Source of the DNA: Oscillospiraceae bacterium
Lineage (GTDB): Bacteria; Bacillota; Clostridia; Christensenellales; Aristaeellaceae
Direction of reading: 5' to 3'
Assembly: GCA_031270865.1 (NCBI GenBank)
Contig: JAISWI010000012.1
Span: 1 to 50,388, forward strand
Length of the DNA: 50,388 bases
Part shown: one piece after another, positions 24,083 through 33,531 of the stretch
Layout: each line of letters begins with the position of its first letter
Numbering within the stretch: the stretch's first letter is position 1
Notes under the pieces: generated by a model
Database searches by the model: none
What the model was told of the DNA's origin: nothing
Seen by the model: the letters and a program-made list of their open reading frames with translations, nothing else
Program-made: the position numbers and the translations under genes

Positions 24083-27000
24083 TTAAAAGGCGTGTATCTT
24101 GCTAGCGCACGGCATAACCGGTATTATGTTATAGTTATAGGAGAACGTTTCGCCGTTCGCGTCGATAAACAGGTTGCGGTCCGGCTTCGCGCTGCTTCCG
24201 ATTGAGCGGGACGCCAGATTCACCTGCAGGAACGTCTCGCGCGACTTTGGCAGTAAGTAGCCGTGTTCCTGCCCGCGCGGAGAGCTGGTAAGGGCGTCCT
24301 GGCTGTAATGCAGCGCGTTGAACTCCAGCTGGCCGCCGACGGTTACGCTGCCGTCCGCGTAAGGGCTGCTTGAGAACGCCCCGGCCGTTATCGCCAGACC
24401 GAAACCGCTTTCGTCAGTCAGCGTCAGCCAGCGTGTCCCCACATGGTTGCCCGTCTCCTGCGGCTTGATGTAGTCGGTAAAGTTTTCATCCACGGTCTTG
24501 CTCCAGATCCCCACCGGGTACCCCGCAAGCCTGTCCGCGTAGGTTTCGCCGGGACCGCGCCCGTACCATGTCAGGCGCTCAAGCCCCTCCGCGGCGACCA
24601 TCGTCGCTCCTATCTTCGCGACTTGGCCGAAATCCGGTATATCGCCGAACGAATATGTATGCGCAACGTTCATCATGCCCGATGGATATATCGTATAAAT
24701 AGTTTTGTGCTCACCGTTCTTCTCCGGGAACTCGCCGCTCACCGTCACCTGTACTGCCGCGCCCCGCGTGACAACGGCGACGCCCGAAACCGCGCGGTCC
24801 CGCCCCGTATAGCGCCATGACGCAAGCGGCATGACGTCGCCCCAGCGCTGGTCGTTGTCGATGGTCGGGCGAAAGAAATCCGGCTCCGGCCCGGCCTCCA
24901 GCAACGCGCGGTCCTGGTAAACATAGGAGTCAATCACGCCCCGCGCCTTATCAACGCTAAGGGTGAAGTCTGTTCCCGCTATTATTATGGCCGAAGCGTT
25001 CTCAGAGACAAGCGCGGGCTCGCCGGCGGCGTATTCCGTCATGCTATCCGCCGCGACCGGTCCGTCGCCAGCCTCAACCTCCATCTGGCATGATGAAACG
25101 ACATGCCCAGCGTTCGCCCAAGGCGTGTCGCCGCGCGTGAGAAACTCAAGGGTGAAGTAATACTCCGCGCCATCGCCCGCGTCAGGTAAAACGAACGGAA
25201 CGGCATAACGCGCGGTCGAAAGCGTTTCGGCCGATACGCCCGAAGGCGCGGGAGGCGCGGCGATATCCATATCCCCGCTTTGTACGATTACTCCATCCCT
25301 CATAAGCGACCACCGCGCGTCAAACCTATCGGCGTTAGTAAATAGATAACGATTTATAATTATGATTGTGCCGCCGTCAAGTTCGGCCGACAACTGTTGG
25401 TATTGATACCTCATCTCAGCGACCTGCGGCTTGGGCGATCGGTCGGCAAGGACCATGCCATTCGCGCTGAAATCGTTATCGTTCATATCATCGCCCCAGT
25501 CGCCGCCGTAGCCGAGGAACCAGTTCCCGCCGCCGTCGGGCGTCCAAATCGATTGGTCCACCCAATCCCAGATAAACCCGCCGGAGGACTTCGGCTCGTC
25601 GAACGACGGCATATAGCTATACATATTGCCTGACGAGTTGCCCATCGCGTGGTTAAATTCGCACATAACGGCGGGTTTATCCAGCGCGGGGTCACGGACG
25701 AGGGCCAGCCACTCGTCCGGTTCGGGATACATCCAGCTGACCATGTCATACGCGGCGTCCTCGCCGTTGCCATCGAACTCGCAGTGGATTGGGCGCGTTG
25801 GGTCGCGCTCACGCAGCCACGCGGCGGTATACGACCGGAATGCCTCGCCGCCGCCGGATTCGTTGCCGACGGACCAGCATACCACGCTGGGATAGTTCTT
25901 GTCGCGCTCCAGCATGTTGGACTGCCGGTCGCGCAGCAGCGGGCCGTATTCCTCCTGGTTCGTCAGCCGCCGCTGCCCGTGGGTCTCAACGTTCGCCTCA
26001 TCCATCACATAGAATCCATATTCGTCGGCGAGGTCGTAGTAGCGCGTGTCGTGCGGGTAATGCGACATGCGGATAGCGTTGACATTGTTCTGTTTCATCA
26101 TCGTCATGTCGGCGCGGATAAGGTCGAGCGTCATTGCCCGGCCTGTTTCGGGGTTCGTTTCATGTATGTTCACGCCATAGAATACCAATCGGGAACCATT
26201 GATTAACAGCCTCGCGTCCGGACCGGACGTCCATGTGATCTCGCGGAAGCCTACGCGCGCGCAAGTCGCCTCATCGCCAACCCATAGCGCCAGCTTATAC
26301 AGGTTGGGGTGTTCGGCGGACCATAGCTTCGGTTGTTCCAGTTGGATACGGAAGCTCACCTCAGCCCCTATATAGCTTGGATTGCGCATGCCCGTCGTGA
26401 TCTCCTTGAAGTCAAGGGGCGTCTGCTGGTCCCATGATCCGACTACGGTATCGCCGTCATACAAACGGGCGCGCAGCGCGGCGCCTTCGCGGTTTTCCGG
26501 CGCGTCCCCGAAGTCGCGTATGACAGCTGAAACGTCCAGATTCCACGCGCCACCGTACTCTCCCGGCGAGGCGGGCGTCGTCCGGGTCTCGAAGTCGAAC
26601 AGGTCGACCGTCTGCCGCGCGATAAGGTATATATCGCGGAAGACGCCGGACATCCTTATGAAATCCTGATCCTCAAACCACGCGCCCACGCCCCAGCGTA
26701 TTACCTGCGCGACGATTACGTTCTCGCCCTGGAAATCCAGCATCGGCGTTATATCGAATTCGTGGCGGGTCATCGAGTCCTGCGAGTAGCCGACGGCCTG
26801 GCCGTTAACGAATATATAGAAGCTGTCCACGCCGTCCAGGTTGAGGAACACCTCGCGGCCTGACCAACCCTCCGGCAGCGTGAACGTCCTGCGGTAAGTG
26901 CCGACGCCGTTATACACCGACGCCGTATCCGGCGGCAGGACGGAATCGTTGCCGTAATACCGCTGAGGATACGTTGTGTTAGTATAAATGATCTTGTCAT

Positions 27001-27421
27001 ACTTCAACGAGCCGTCGCTGTTGAAGGTTACCTGCCAGTTCTTCGGGACGGCCATGTCGTCCCAGCCCGACGCGTCGAACGTCGGCGTCTCAAAGCCAGA
27101 CTCAATCCCGTTGCCCGGCCATGGGCGCGCGTCCGGGTTATCGGCGAAATGGAACTTCCATTCTCCGTTCAGGCCCAAATAAAACGGCGAGTCTTCCGGC
27201 GTTAGCGTATAGTTGTCCAGCGCGTCGCTGACGCTGGCGTATGGGTAATAGTTGGCGCGGGCGTTCTCGCTGCCGACGGCTGTCACGATCTCGCCGCCCG
27301 CGCCTGTGTGCTCCATGCCTGTCAGCGCGACCGGCTCGGCCTCGGCGGTTGCGGCCAGCAGGCCGCTCATCAGGAGGAATGCTAAACAAAGGATCAACGC
27401 TCTGCCCATTACACGCGCCAT
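24083..27421 (-). CDS. Secreted GH2 beta-galactosidase
   Basis: The 1112-residue protein has a signal peptide (ALILCLAFLLMSGLLAATAEA) and the LacZ-type GH2 order: jelly-roll, Ig-like, TIM barrel, Ig-like and the beta-galactosidase small-chain domain. The acid/base Glu is in CWSVGNESGGGEAF and the nucleophile Glu in VMCEFNHAMGN. The C-terminal GRGPGETYADR segment is typical of the LacZ family. Export is unusual compared with cytosolic LacZ and implies action on an external glycan with terminal beta-galactose. ATG 27421 follows GAGGTG; an upstream start would add six residues. It is the last gene of the minus-strand array. Confidence 0.93.
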   Translation of the reverse strand: MARVMGRALILCLAFLLMSGLLAATAEAEPVALTGMEHTGAGGEIVTAVGSENARANYYPYASVSDALDNYTLTPEDSPFYLGLNGEWKFHFADNPDARPWPGNGIESGFETPTFDASGWDDMAVPKNWQVTFNSDGSLKYDKIIYTNTTYPQRYYGNDSVLPPDTASVYNGVGTYRRTFTLPEGWSGREVFLNLDGVDSFYIFVNGQAVGYSQDSMTRHEFDITPMLDFQGENVIVAQVIRWGVGAWFEDQDFIRMSGVFRDIYLIARQTVDLFDFETRTTPASPGEYGGAWNLDVSAVIRDFGDAPENREGAALRARLYDGDTVVGSWDQQTPLDFKEITTGMRNPSYIGAEVSFRIQLEQPKLWSAEHPNLYKLALWVGDEATCARVGFREITWTSGPDARLLINGSRLVFYGVNIHETNPETGRAMTLDLIRADMTMMKQNNVNAIRMSHYPHDTRYYDLADEYGFYVMDEANVETHGQRRLTNQEEYGPLLRDRQSNMLERDKNYPSVVCWSVGNESGGGEAFRSYTAAWLRERDPTRPIHCEFDGNGEDAAYDMVSWMYPEPDEWLALVRDPALDKPAVMCEFNHAMGNSSGNMYSYMPSFDEPKSSGGFIWDWVDQSIWTPDGGGNWFLGYGGDWGDDMNDNDFSANGMVLADRSPKPQVAEMRYQYQQLSAELDGGTIIIINRYLFTNADRFDARWSLMRDGVIVQSGDMDIAAPPAPSGVSAETLSTARYAVPFVLPDAGDGAEYYFTLEFLTRGDTPWANAGHVVSSCQMEVEAGDGPVAADSMTEYAAGEPALVSENASAIIIAGTDFTLSVDKARGVIDSYVYQDRALLEAGPEPDFFRPTIDNDQRWGDVMPLASWRYTGRDRAVSGVAVVTRGAAVQVTVSGEFPEKNGEHKTIYTIYPSGMMNVAHTYSFGDIPDFGQVAKIGATMVAAEGLERLTWYGRGPGETYADRLAGYPVGIWSKTVDENFTDYIKPQETGNHVGTRWLTLTDESGFGLAITAGAFSSSPYADGSVTVGGQLEFNALHYSQDALTSSPRGQEHGYLLPKSRETFLQVNLASRSIGSSAKPDRNLFIDANGETFSYNYNIIPVMPCASKIHAF

Positions 27422-27465
27422 GACGAACACCTCAATCAATTTAGGCGGTTGATGATTATTATATA

Positions 27466-27507
27466 ATAAAAACAGCGGAAGACAGGCAGGTTACGCGCCA
27501 GGCTTCC
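27466..27507 (-). terminator. Likely terminator between the CBM9-like gene and GH2
   Basis: On the minus strand GGAAGCCTGGCG pairs imperfectly with CCTGCCTGTCTTCC and is followed by GCTGTTTTTATT. GH2 may therefore be expressed by read-through or from its own weak promoter (a TATAAT-like -10 at the end of the T-tract, without a good -35). Confidence 0.6.
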
Positions 27508-27526
27508 ACTGTTCCGTCCACGCGCC

Positions 27527-28312
27527 TCACTCAAATACGAGCGCGCCCCAAAGACTGGGATTGGTATTGATGCCGAGGTTGCCACACCACGCTATTTGCG
27601 GGATGTACTCTGTGCCAGGGCAGGGATAGGAGATGTCGGTGAGCGCGAAGTCAAACTTGATCTGGTCGCCGGGCTTCGGCGTGAACACCGGTATGTTGTT
27701 GTTGGTGAAAACGGCCCACGGTATCACAGCCTCATAGATGAAACCGCCGTCCGTAACCTTCGCCGCGCGTTGATAGCCTTCCAGAACGCTCTCGCCGCCT
27801 TCCATGCCCTTGCTGACAAAGCGCTGGCGCGAGTCTTTCTCCACCATGGAGCGGTCGATGGCTGTATCCCAATAGATGTTATCCACTATGAGGTATACCA
27901 GGAAGTCGTTCGTCCCGTAAGCCGCGCGGTCGGGATCGGCCGTCGGGTCCGTGGAGATGTATAGCTTAAAGTTGTCTTCCTCGTCGAGCGGCAGCATCTC
28001 AATCGCGCCGAACGGCGTGTCCTCGCTCACATCGGCGGCGAGGTACAGGTTATCCTCATCCCACATGACATAGAGCGTGCAACCCAGATCCTGCGGGCCT
28101 TGCCAGAATGACAGATCACGGATGACCTGGTATGGCTCGGTTATCGCGATAGGCGAGTCGAGCTTCCACTCGTCAAGGACGCCGTCGATCACGGGCGGCC
28201 GCTCCGCTTTGTAAGCCGTCGCCAAGGAAGCAGTGTCCTCCCGCGCCGACGCTGGCGCGGCGCATAGCGCGAGAACCGCGGCCAGGGCAAGGCATTTATA
28301 AAGTATCCTCAC
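27527..28312 (-). CDS. Secreted CBM9-like (DOMON-fold) sugar-binding protein
   Basis: The 261-residue protein starts at GTG 28312 after AGGAGGA and has a signal peptide (CLALAAVLALCAAPASA). The mature part is a single beta-sandwich domain of CBM9 type: PPVIDGVLDEWK near the start, YVMWDEDNLYLAADVSEDTPF, a YEAVIPWAVF strand and a C-terminal LWGALVFE. In such modules aromatic residues clamp the reducing end of sugars. No catalytic domain is attached, so it is a free-standing secreted binder. A paralogue lies at 47567-48364, at the other end of the locus. It is separated from the upstream GH3 by a strong stem-loop. Confidence 0.75.
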   Translation of the reverse strand: MRILYKCLALAAVLALCAAPASAREDTASLATAYKAERPPVIDGVLDEWKLDSPIAITEPYQVIRDLSFWQGPQDLGCTLYVMWDEDNLYLAADVSEDTPFGAIEMLPLDEEDNFKLYISTDPTADPDRAAYGTNDFLVYLIVDNIYWDTAIDRSMVEKDSRQRFVSKGMEGGESVLEGYQRAAKVTDGGFIYEAVIPWAVFTNNNIPVFTPKPGDQIKFDFALTDISYPCPGTEYIPQIAWCGNLGINTNPSLWGALVFE

Positions 28313-28338
28313 TTGATCACACTCCTCCTATCTTGTTA

Positions 28339-28369
28339 GGCGGGGAACGGGTTGGTTCCGTCCCCCGCC
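28339..28369 (-). other. Strong intercistronic stem-loop after GH3
   Basis: GGCGGGGAAC and its partner GTTCC-GT-CCCCCGCC form a GC-rich hairpin between the GH3 stop and the CBM9-like start. No T-tract follows on the minus strand. It more likely protects or processes the GH3 transcript than terminates it. Confidence 0.6.
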
Positions 28370-28392
28370 GTTTACATATGCTCGTGAATAGA

Positions 28393-30804
28393 TTACTCTA
28401 TGGTGATTGTTCCTGTCTGGCCGCCCAGACTGATGGCGCGCTCGCCGGGCTCGCTGATCGTCACATCGATTTCGACGACGCGCCAGCTTCCGCCGTTTAC
28501 CGCGACGATCTTCTCAGCCGCGAGCGTATCCCCGTCGAACACCTGAACGTTAGTCAGGCCGTCGCCGCCGTTGTTGCGCAGCAGCGCGTATACCGGGAAT
28601 GTCTCGCCAGCCTTCGCGGTTACAACGTTGCGCACGCTGGTCGACTCGCTGCCCCAGCTGTTGGTCTCCGTCACCTCGGCCTGGGATACGGGGAGGATCA
28701 GGCAGCTGTACTCAAACTCGGGCTCCGCGCCGTAACGCATACCATACTTGTAGGTTATGAGCGGGTCGCCGTAGTTGTTCGGGGACGCGTGGTTCGGGTC
28801 GTCCTCCATTAACGCCTGGACGATGAGGCGCACATACGCCGACGCGCCTTGGTCACCCGCCAGATCCTTCCACTGCGACGCGTCGTTGAAGCTGTCGCGG
28901 GCGATCTCCTTGACGATCATGCCGGTGGGTTCCTTTTCTCCAAACAGGAGATCCGCGTAAACCCACGGCTCGGTAGTCGTGATGAAGCCCGGCAGCTGCG
29001 AGCCGTGGTCCGCCTGCTGGTTGAAGGTAAGGTACAGCAGCGCGTCGGCGCTCTCAATGGCGTACGCGTCGGGCTTGACCCCGTTGAGCGTCAGGACGAT
29101 CGGCTTGCCCAGGTCCGCCGCGTCGTCGATGAACAGTTCCGCCACATCGTTGATAGCGGAGAAGTCGCCCACCACTACGTCGGCGTCTTCCATGGCGTCG
29201 ACAACCGTCGCGTAGCCCGCGATGTACTGGGCATAGTGTTCCGCCAGAGATTTGCTCGAGGCCTCGACATATACGCTGATCCCTTTGTCTAGGGGAAGGA
29301 GGCCGCCGTCGTTCTTCACGAGCACGGCGGAGGAAGCCTGCATCGCTTCGCCCAGCTCCACGTCGATGGGATTGCGGGCGGCCTTCAGGTCCTCGTTGGT
29401 CGTGATGCCGCGCGGCGCGTTTGTGTACTCCTCAAAGGAATTGATCGGCGTTCCGGTATAGGAGTCGTTGGCGCCCAGCGCGATGGCGGCCTCGGCGTCG
29501 ACGTAAGGGTTCTCAAAGAGGCCCTTGTTGAACTTGAAGCGCAGCACGCGCGTGGCGGCGCGGTCAACCAGCGCCTTATCGATTTCGCCTTCCTTGACGC
29601 CGTTGATGATACAATCGGGGTAGTTAGCCATTATAGCGGAGTCGATGTCCTCGCCGCGCAGCGATATCGTGGTGCCGAACACGTCCACGCCGGCTTCCAG
29701 CATCAGCTTGTAGAGCTGGCGGCCGTTCTGCTGAGCGAGGTCGACACCCTCGGCGGTAACGCCGGTTACATGGGCGCCCATGCCCAGCGCCCACCAGTCG
29801 GTGACCACTACGCCGTCAAAGCCGAGCGTCTCGCGCAGGTAGGCCATGGTTTCAATGTCGTAATCGATGGATACGGTGTTGTTGATGCCGGTCCCGCCCG
29901 AATTGGTCATAACCCACTCGGCGCCGGCGTCGATGGCGGCCTTCCAGCCCTCCAGCCAGTTATCAAGGTTCTGGGCGACACTGCGGGCATTGCCGAAGGA
30001 GGAATCCCCGCCGCGGCCTATCCAGTGCTTTACGCAGGACGCGAGGCCGTTCTCCTCAAGCGTCTTGACCTCCAGGTAGGACATCTGGGCGATGTACTCC
30101 GGATCCTCGCCGTTGAACGAGCCGATCTCGTTGCCGTACGGCTCGAACGTCACGTGCACGCCAACGGACTTCATCGACTGGGCGTAGCGCTCAAGGAGCT
30201 TCACAGCCAGTTCGGGGTCGTTGGCCGCGCCGAACGCCGCGTGGGGTTTGTCGACGAACCCGCCCCACGAGTTGTACTCGCGGTCGCTGGTGAACGTCAT
30301 CGGTATGCCGAGCCTGGTGGCTTCGCTCATCTTCTGGATCTCGTTATGGACGAACACCTGCTCTTCGGGGGTGCCGTTGGCGTTATCCAGGAAGCAGCTT
30401 ACCAGGAACTCGTTGATGTAATACTGGGCTGAGTAGCCGCTGCCGTTGGGCTCGTCAAGCCCGGGCTCGTACGGTTCCGGGTTGTACAGGTAATTATACG
30501 TTACCGGATACGTCCCCGAGAACTGTCCGGACGTGTTGTTGCAGAACAGCAGGCCGACTTCCTCTTCCAGCGTCATCTGGGATAGCAGGTCGGCTATGCG
30601 CTCCTCAATGTCCGCCCGCCAGTCCTCGTACGCGTCAAGCTCGCCGTTGCCGTTCAAATCCTTGAACCGCAGGCCGTCCGCCTCAATAATGGGCTTGACC
30701 CGCGCCTCAATGTCCGCCTGAGCGACGGTTGACTCGGCGTTAACCTGAACGCCCGCGAAGGACAGCGCCAGTACCGCGATGAGAAACCAGGAAACACGTT
30801 TCAT
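28393..30804 (-). CDS. Secreted GH3 glycoside hydrolase (divergent subfamily, copy 1)
   Basis: The 803-residue protein has a signal peptide (FLIAVLALSFAGVQVNA). A calcium-loop-like segment (D49 to E60) in DGLRFKDLNGNGELDAYEDWR context precedes the GH3 TIM barrel. The nucleophile is Asp at about 336 in GVVVTDWWALG. Usual GH3 segments are altered: KHFPG reads KHWIGRGG, and the PRWGR region is replaced by EPYGNEIGSF. A GH3 C-terminal beta-sandwich and a FnIII-like end follow (NVQVFDGD region). Likely substrates are beta-gluco- or beta-xylo-configured oligosaccharides, not resolvable here. ATG 30804 follows AGGAAGGAG, and the gene has its own promoter at 30842-30870. It is a sibling of the enzyme at 36817-39276. 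Confidence 0.88.
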   Translation of the reverse strand: MKRVSWFLIAVLALSFAGVQVNAESTVAQADIEARVKPIIEADGLRFKDLNGNGELDAYEDWRADIEERIADLLSQMTLEEEVGLLFCNNTSGQFSGTYPVTYNYLYNPEPYEPGLDEPNGSGYSAQYYINEFLVSCFLDNANGTPEEQVFVHNEIQKMSEATRLGIPMTFTSDREYNSWGGFVDKPHAAFGAANDPELAVKLLERYAQSMKSVGVHVTFEPYGNEIGSFNGEDPEYIAQMSYLEVKTLEENGLASCVKHWIGRGGDSSFGNARSVAQNLDNWLEGWKAAIDAGAEWVMTNSGGTGINNTVSIDYDIETMAYLRETLGFDGVVVTDWWALGMGAHVTGVTAEGVDLAQQNGRQLYKLMLEAGVDVFGTTISLRGEDIDSAIMANYPDCIINGVKEGEIDKALVDRAATRVLRFKFNKGLFENPYVDAEAAIALGANDSYTGTPINSFEEYTNAPRGITTNEDLKAARNPIDVELGEAMQASSAVLVKNDGGLLPLDKGISVYVEASSKSLAEHYAQYIAGYATVVDAMEDADVVVGDFSAINDVAELFIDDAADLGKPIVLTLNGVKPDAYAIESADALLYLTFNQQADHGSQLPGFITTTEPWVYADLLFGEKEPTGMIVKEIARDSFNDASQWKDLAGDQGASAYVRLIVQALMEDDPNHASPNNYGDPLITYKYGMRYGAEPEFEYSCLILPVSQAEVTETNSWGSESTSVRNVVTAKAGETFPVYALLRNNGGDGLTNVQVFDGDTLAAEKIVAVNGGSWRVVEIDVTISEPGERAISLGGQTGTITIE

Positions 30805-30841
30805 CCTTTTTCTCCTTCCTAAGCATTGATTGGACGCCTAT

Positions 30842-30879
30842 ATTGTAATGCGCGCTTACCAAATCCTCAATGGAATATC
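30842..30879 (-). promoter_or_regulatory. Promoter and putative activator site ahead of GH3 copy 1
   Basis: On the minus strand TTGAGG (30870-30865) and TACAAT (30847-30842) are 17 bp apart. The 12-mer GATATTCCATTG (30879-30868) runs into the first three bases of the -35 box. The identical 12-mer is in the same register at the promoter at 48429-48466. Placement directly on the -35 box suits an activator that contacts RNA polymerase. Confidence 0.65.
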
Positions 30880-30914
30880 CGGTACAGTCGCTGGTATTAT
30901 CCTGCACATCCCAC

Positions 30915-32429
30915 TCACGGCGCCGTCACGCGTGAGCGCAGGGCGCTCCGGTCGATCTTCGAGTTCGCGTTGTAGGGGACGCTTTCCAGATGGATGTACC
31001 TGTCCGGCAGCATGTGTTTGGGCAGCTTGACCTTAAGGCCGGACACGATATCGCGCTCCGTCAGTTTACCATCCCAGAAGCAATAGACCAGCCCGGACCG
31101 CCGGTCGAACAGGCAGCAGCCGTCATTCCAGCCATGAAGACCGCGCAGCGCGCGCTCCACCTCGCCCAGCTCCATGCGGTAACCCCAGTGCTTTATCTGC
31201 GCGTCCATCCTGCCGAGCACAACCAGTTCGCCCCGCGCGTTCACTCGCCCGAAGTCCCCGGTCCGGTAGAACCGCTCCGCGCAGCCGCGCCCCAAAGGAT
31301 CGTTGACAAACGCGGCGTCGGAACGCGCCTTATCCCTATAGTAACCTGTGGATAACCACGGGCTGGACACATATATCTCGCCAGGCTCGCCCATGGGCGC
31401 CTCGCCGCCGTTCTCATCCAAAAAGAGTATATGGACGCGGTCGTACAGCCTTCCTACAGGAATTGCCTCATCATCGGAGAAATCGCGGTCGATCCGGTAT
31501 ACCGCTACGGGAAGGGCCTCCGTGCTGCCATAAAAATTATAGAACACCGCGTGGTTGGCGGCATCCATCCATTGCCTTACCTGCCGCCATGGCGCCGCTT
31601 CTCCCGACATTATGACGCTCCGCAAGCGCGGCAGCGCGCCCGCTGCCAGCGCCCCCGAATTAGCTATATGAACATAACTAGACGGCGTCATGGTCAGCTC
31701 TGTTACGCGGGAGCTGTTAAGGCGTTCCACGAATCGCTTTGGGAACGACGACGCGCTCGCGGGCAGGAGGTTAACCGACGCGCCCAGGGCCAGCGGCGGA
31801 TAGATATCGATGATCGAGTTCGCGTAGAAAAATGGCGATTGGTTCCCGAAGACCGTGTCCTCAGTAAAACCAAACACCTCGTTTGTGATTTCGGTATAAT
31901 TAATCATGGCGAGATGGTTATGCGCGACACACTTGGGCGCGCCGGTCGACCCGCTGGTAAACAAAACGGTCAGCGTGTCAAAAACGCTTGCCCGCTTACG
32001 CGCGTCTTCCAGAATCGACGGCGCGGCTTCGCGCTCCGACAGCTCGTCATAACTAACGATATCGCCGGCGGCGTCCATGAGGCCGCCGGCTAACCCAGCG
32101 TACTTATGGTCATATACCATTGCCGCGGGCTTGAGGGTTTGAAGGAATAGACGCAGCCGGTCCGCGGGCGCCGCCGGGTCGAGCGGAGCGTAGAAACCGC
32201 CCGCGTAGACAGCGCCTAGGAACGCCGGGACACAACGCGCGTCCCGCGCGTCCATGAGGACGGCGACGGGGGAACGCGCCTCAATCCGCTTAGCGAGCGC
32301 TGTCCCGATAGACCGCGCGAGGCTTAGCAGCGCGGCGTATGTAATATCCCCGCGCTCATCCGTGAAGGCGGCCTTGTCCGGTGAGCGGGACGCCGACGCC
32401 TCCAGGTATTCCAGAATGCTTGTAACCAT
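30915..32429 (-). CDS. DltA-like adenylation enzyme, second copy
   Basis: The 504-residue protein starts at ATG 32429 (after AGGGG), 15 bp after the SGNH-like gene. ANL-superfamily core motifs are present: TVLFTSGSTGAPK (P-loop), YGSTEA, YRTGDFGR, GRMDAQIKHWGYRMELGEVE and the catalytic lysine in NSKIDR. It has no fused carrier or condensation domain, as in DltA. It should activate an amino or other small carboxylic acid as the adenylate and load it on a carrier protein; the only carrier in view is at 36505-36744. Its pocket-lining residues differ from the first copy, so the two may use different substrates. It is the last gene of the five-gene cassette. Confidence 0.85.
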   Translation of the reverse strand: MVTSILEYLEASASRSPDKAAFTDERGDITYAALLSLARSIGTALAKRIEARSPVAVLMDARDARCVPAFLGAVYAGGFYAPLDPAAPADRLRLFLQTLKPAAMVYDHKYAGLAGGLMDAAGDIVSYDELSEREAAPSILEDARKRASVFDTLTVLFTSGSTGAPKCVAHNHLAMINYTEITNEVFGFTEDTVFGNQSPFFYANSIIDIYPPLALGASVNLLPASASSFPKRFVERLNSSRVTELTMTPSSYVHIANSGALAAGALPRLRSVIMSGEAAPWRQVRQWMDAANHAVFYNFYGSTEALPVAVYRIDRDFSDDEAIPVGRLYDRVHILFLDENGGEAPMGEPGEIYVSSPWLSTGYYRDKARSDAAFVNDPLGRGCAERFYRTGDFGRVNARGELVVLGRMDAQIKHWGYRMELGEVERALRGLHGWNDGCCLFDRRSGLVYCFWDGKLTERDIVSGLKVKLPKHMLPDRYIHLESVPYNANSKIDRSALRSRVTAP

Positions 32430-32443
32430 TGCGGCGTACCCCT

Positions 32444-33517
32444 TCACAGCCTTAGCAGGCTTGCGTAGTCCGGCCATTCCTCAATCCACATCGCCAGGCA
32501 CTCGTCGTACGACGCGTAGCCTGCCGCGCCCCGTCTGTCGGGCAGGGCATACATATCAAGAAGCGTCTCGCCCAGCAGCCGCGAGAACGTTACGCTCCCC
32601 TTAATGTTCATGTGCTGCCAATCCGCGAAGTCCGTAGTATACAGCAGCCCGCCGCGCATGGAGGGCTCGTTGAAGTTCACGAAGTCCGCGCCGCGCTCGG
32701 CGGTAACGCGGCGCAGCGCGTTGTAGTACATATGGTCCGCGGCGTAGTCGGGGTTCGGGAAACAGGCGACCATCACGGGAATGCCGCGCGACGCCGCCAG
32801 ATCCAGTATTCGATTCAGGTAATCAAGCTGGCGCCCATTGATTTTCTTCTCCGTGTCCGTCCATACGAGCGACGGCCGCCGGTGCTCCTCACGCTCATCC
32901 GCGCCTATGAAGCCTTTCCAGTGCGCGGGTATCCCTCCGGGCGGGAACGTGAAGTCCGACGCGCTTACCGTGGCGTAGTTCGCGTGTATCTGCGGGAAGG
33001 CGAGTATGTAGCCGAGCGCGTCCCCGGGCGGTGTTCCAGCCGCGATTGCCCGCGCCCGCGTCACGGGCGAGAGGATACCGAACGAGTTGAGGATTGTCCG
33101 CCCGCGCTTGGTGTAATCCTGCTGGTATGTCGACGCCTTCGCGTCCAGCAGTATCACCTTGGGCGTCTGGGTCTTGAGCGCTTCCGCCAGATAGTAGTAG
33201 CTGTTCCAATATGTTTGCTCCGCGCCGCACAGGTCGTATGCCGCGATGCCGTATTCCGCCCACAACACATTGGTGTTCACCCCGGAATAGGCCAGGCTGG
33301 TGCCGAGTACCAGCGCGTCCACCGTGTTCCGCTTCTGCCTGTAGAGGTTCACCATGCCGCATATGCCATACTCGAACTTGGGCGTCAGCGCGTAAACGGC
33401 ATATGAGAGCGCCGCGAAGCAAAGCAGGGCGAAACACGCCAGCCGCCCCCAGAACGCCGCGATAACAACCGCGCGGCTTGCCTTATTCACCCGTGACGCC
33501 GCTTCAACGCGCTCCAT
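32444..33517 (-). CDS. Membrane-anchored SGNH-like protein, partner of the MBOAT (DltD/AlgJ position)
   Basis: The 357-residue protein has one N-terminal membrane helix (about 20-45) with a cytosolic basic start, and a large extracellular domain. VLGTSLAYSGVN (about 90-102) occupies the GDS block of SGNH hydrolases (Ser in GTS). DFADWQHMNIKG near 300-315 supplies the Asp-x-x-His-like dyad. In Dlt and alginate-acetylation systems such a protein takes or transfers the acyl group delivered by the MBOAT. It is not a clear DltD by sequence, so I call it by fold and position only. ATG 33517 follows AGGAAAGG; it lies 14 bp after the MBOAT stop. Confidence 0.7.
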   Translation of the reverse strand: MERVEAASRVNKASRAVVIAAFWGRLACFALLCFAALSYAVYALTPKFEYGICGMVNLYRQKRNTVDALVLGTSLAYSGVNTNVLWAEYGIAAYDLCGAEQTYWNSYYYLAEALKTQTPKVILLDAKASTYQQDYTKRGRTILNSFGILSPVTRARAIAAGTPPGDALGYILAFPQIHANYATVSASDFTFPPGGIPAHWKGFIGADEREEHRRPSLVWTDTEKKINGRQLDYLNRILDLAASRGIPVMVACFPNPDYAADHMYYNALRRVTAERGADFVNFNEPSMRGGLLYTTDFADWQHMNIKGSVTFSRLLGETLLDMYALPDRRGAAGYASYDECLAMWIEEWPDYASLLRL

Positions 33518-33531
33518 ACTGTGCGCCTTTC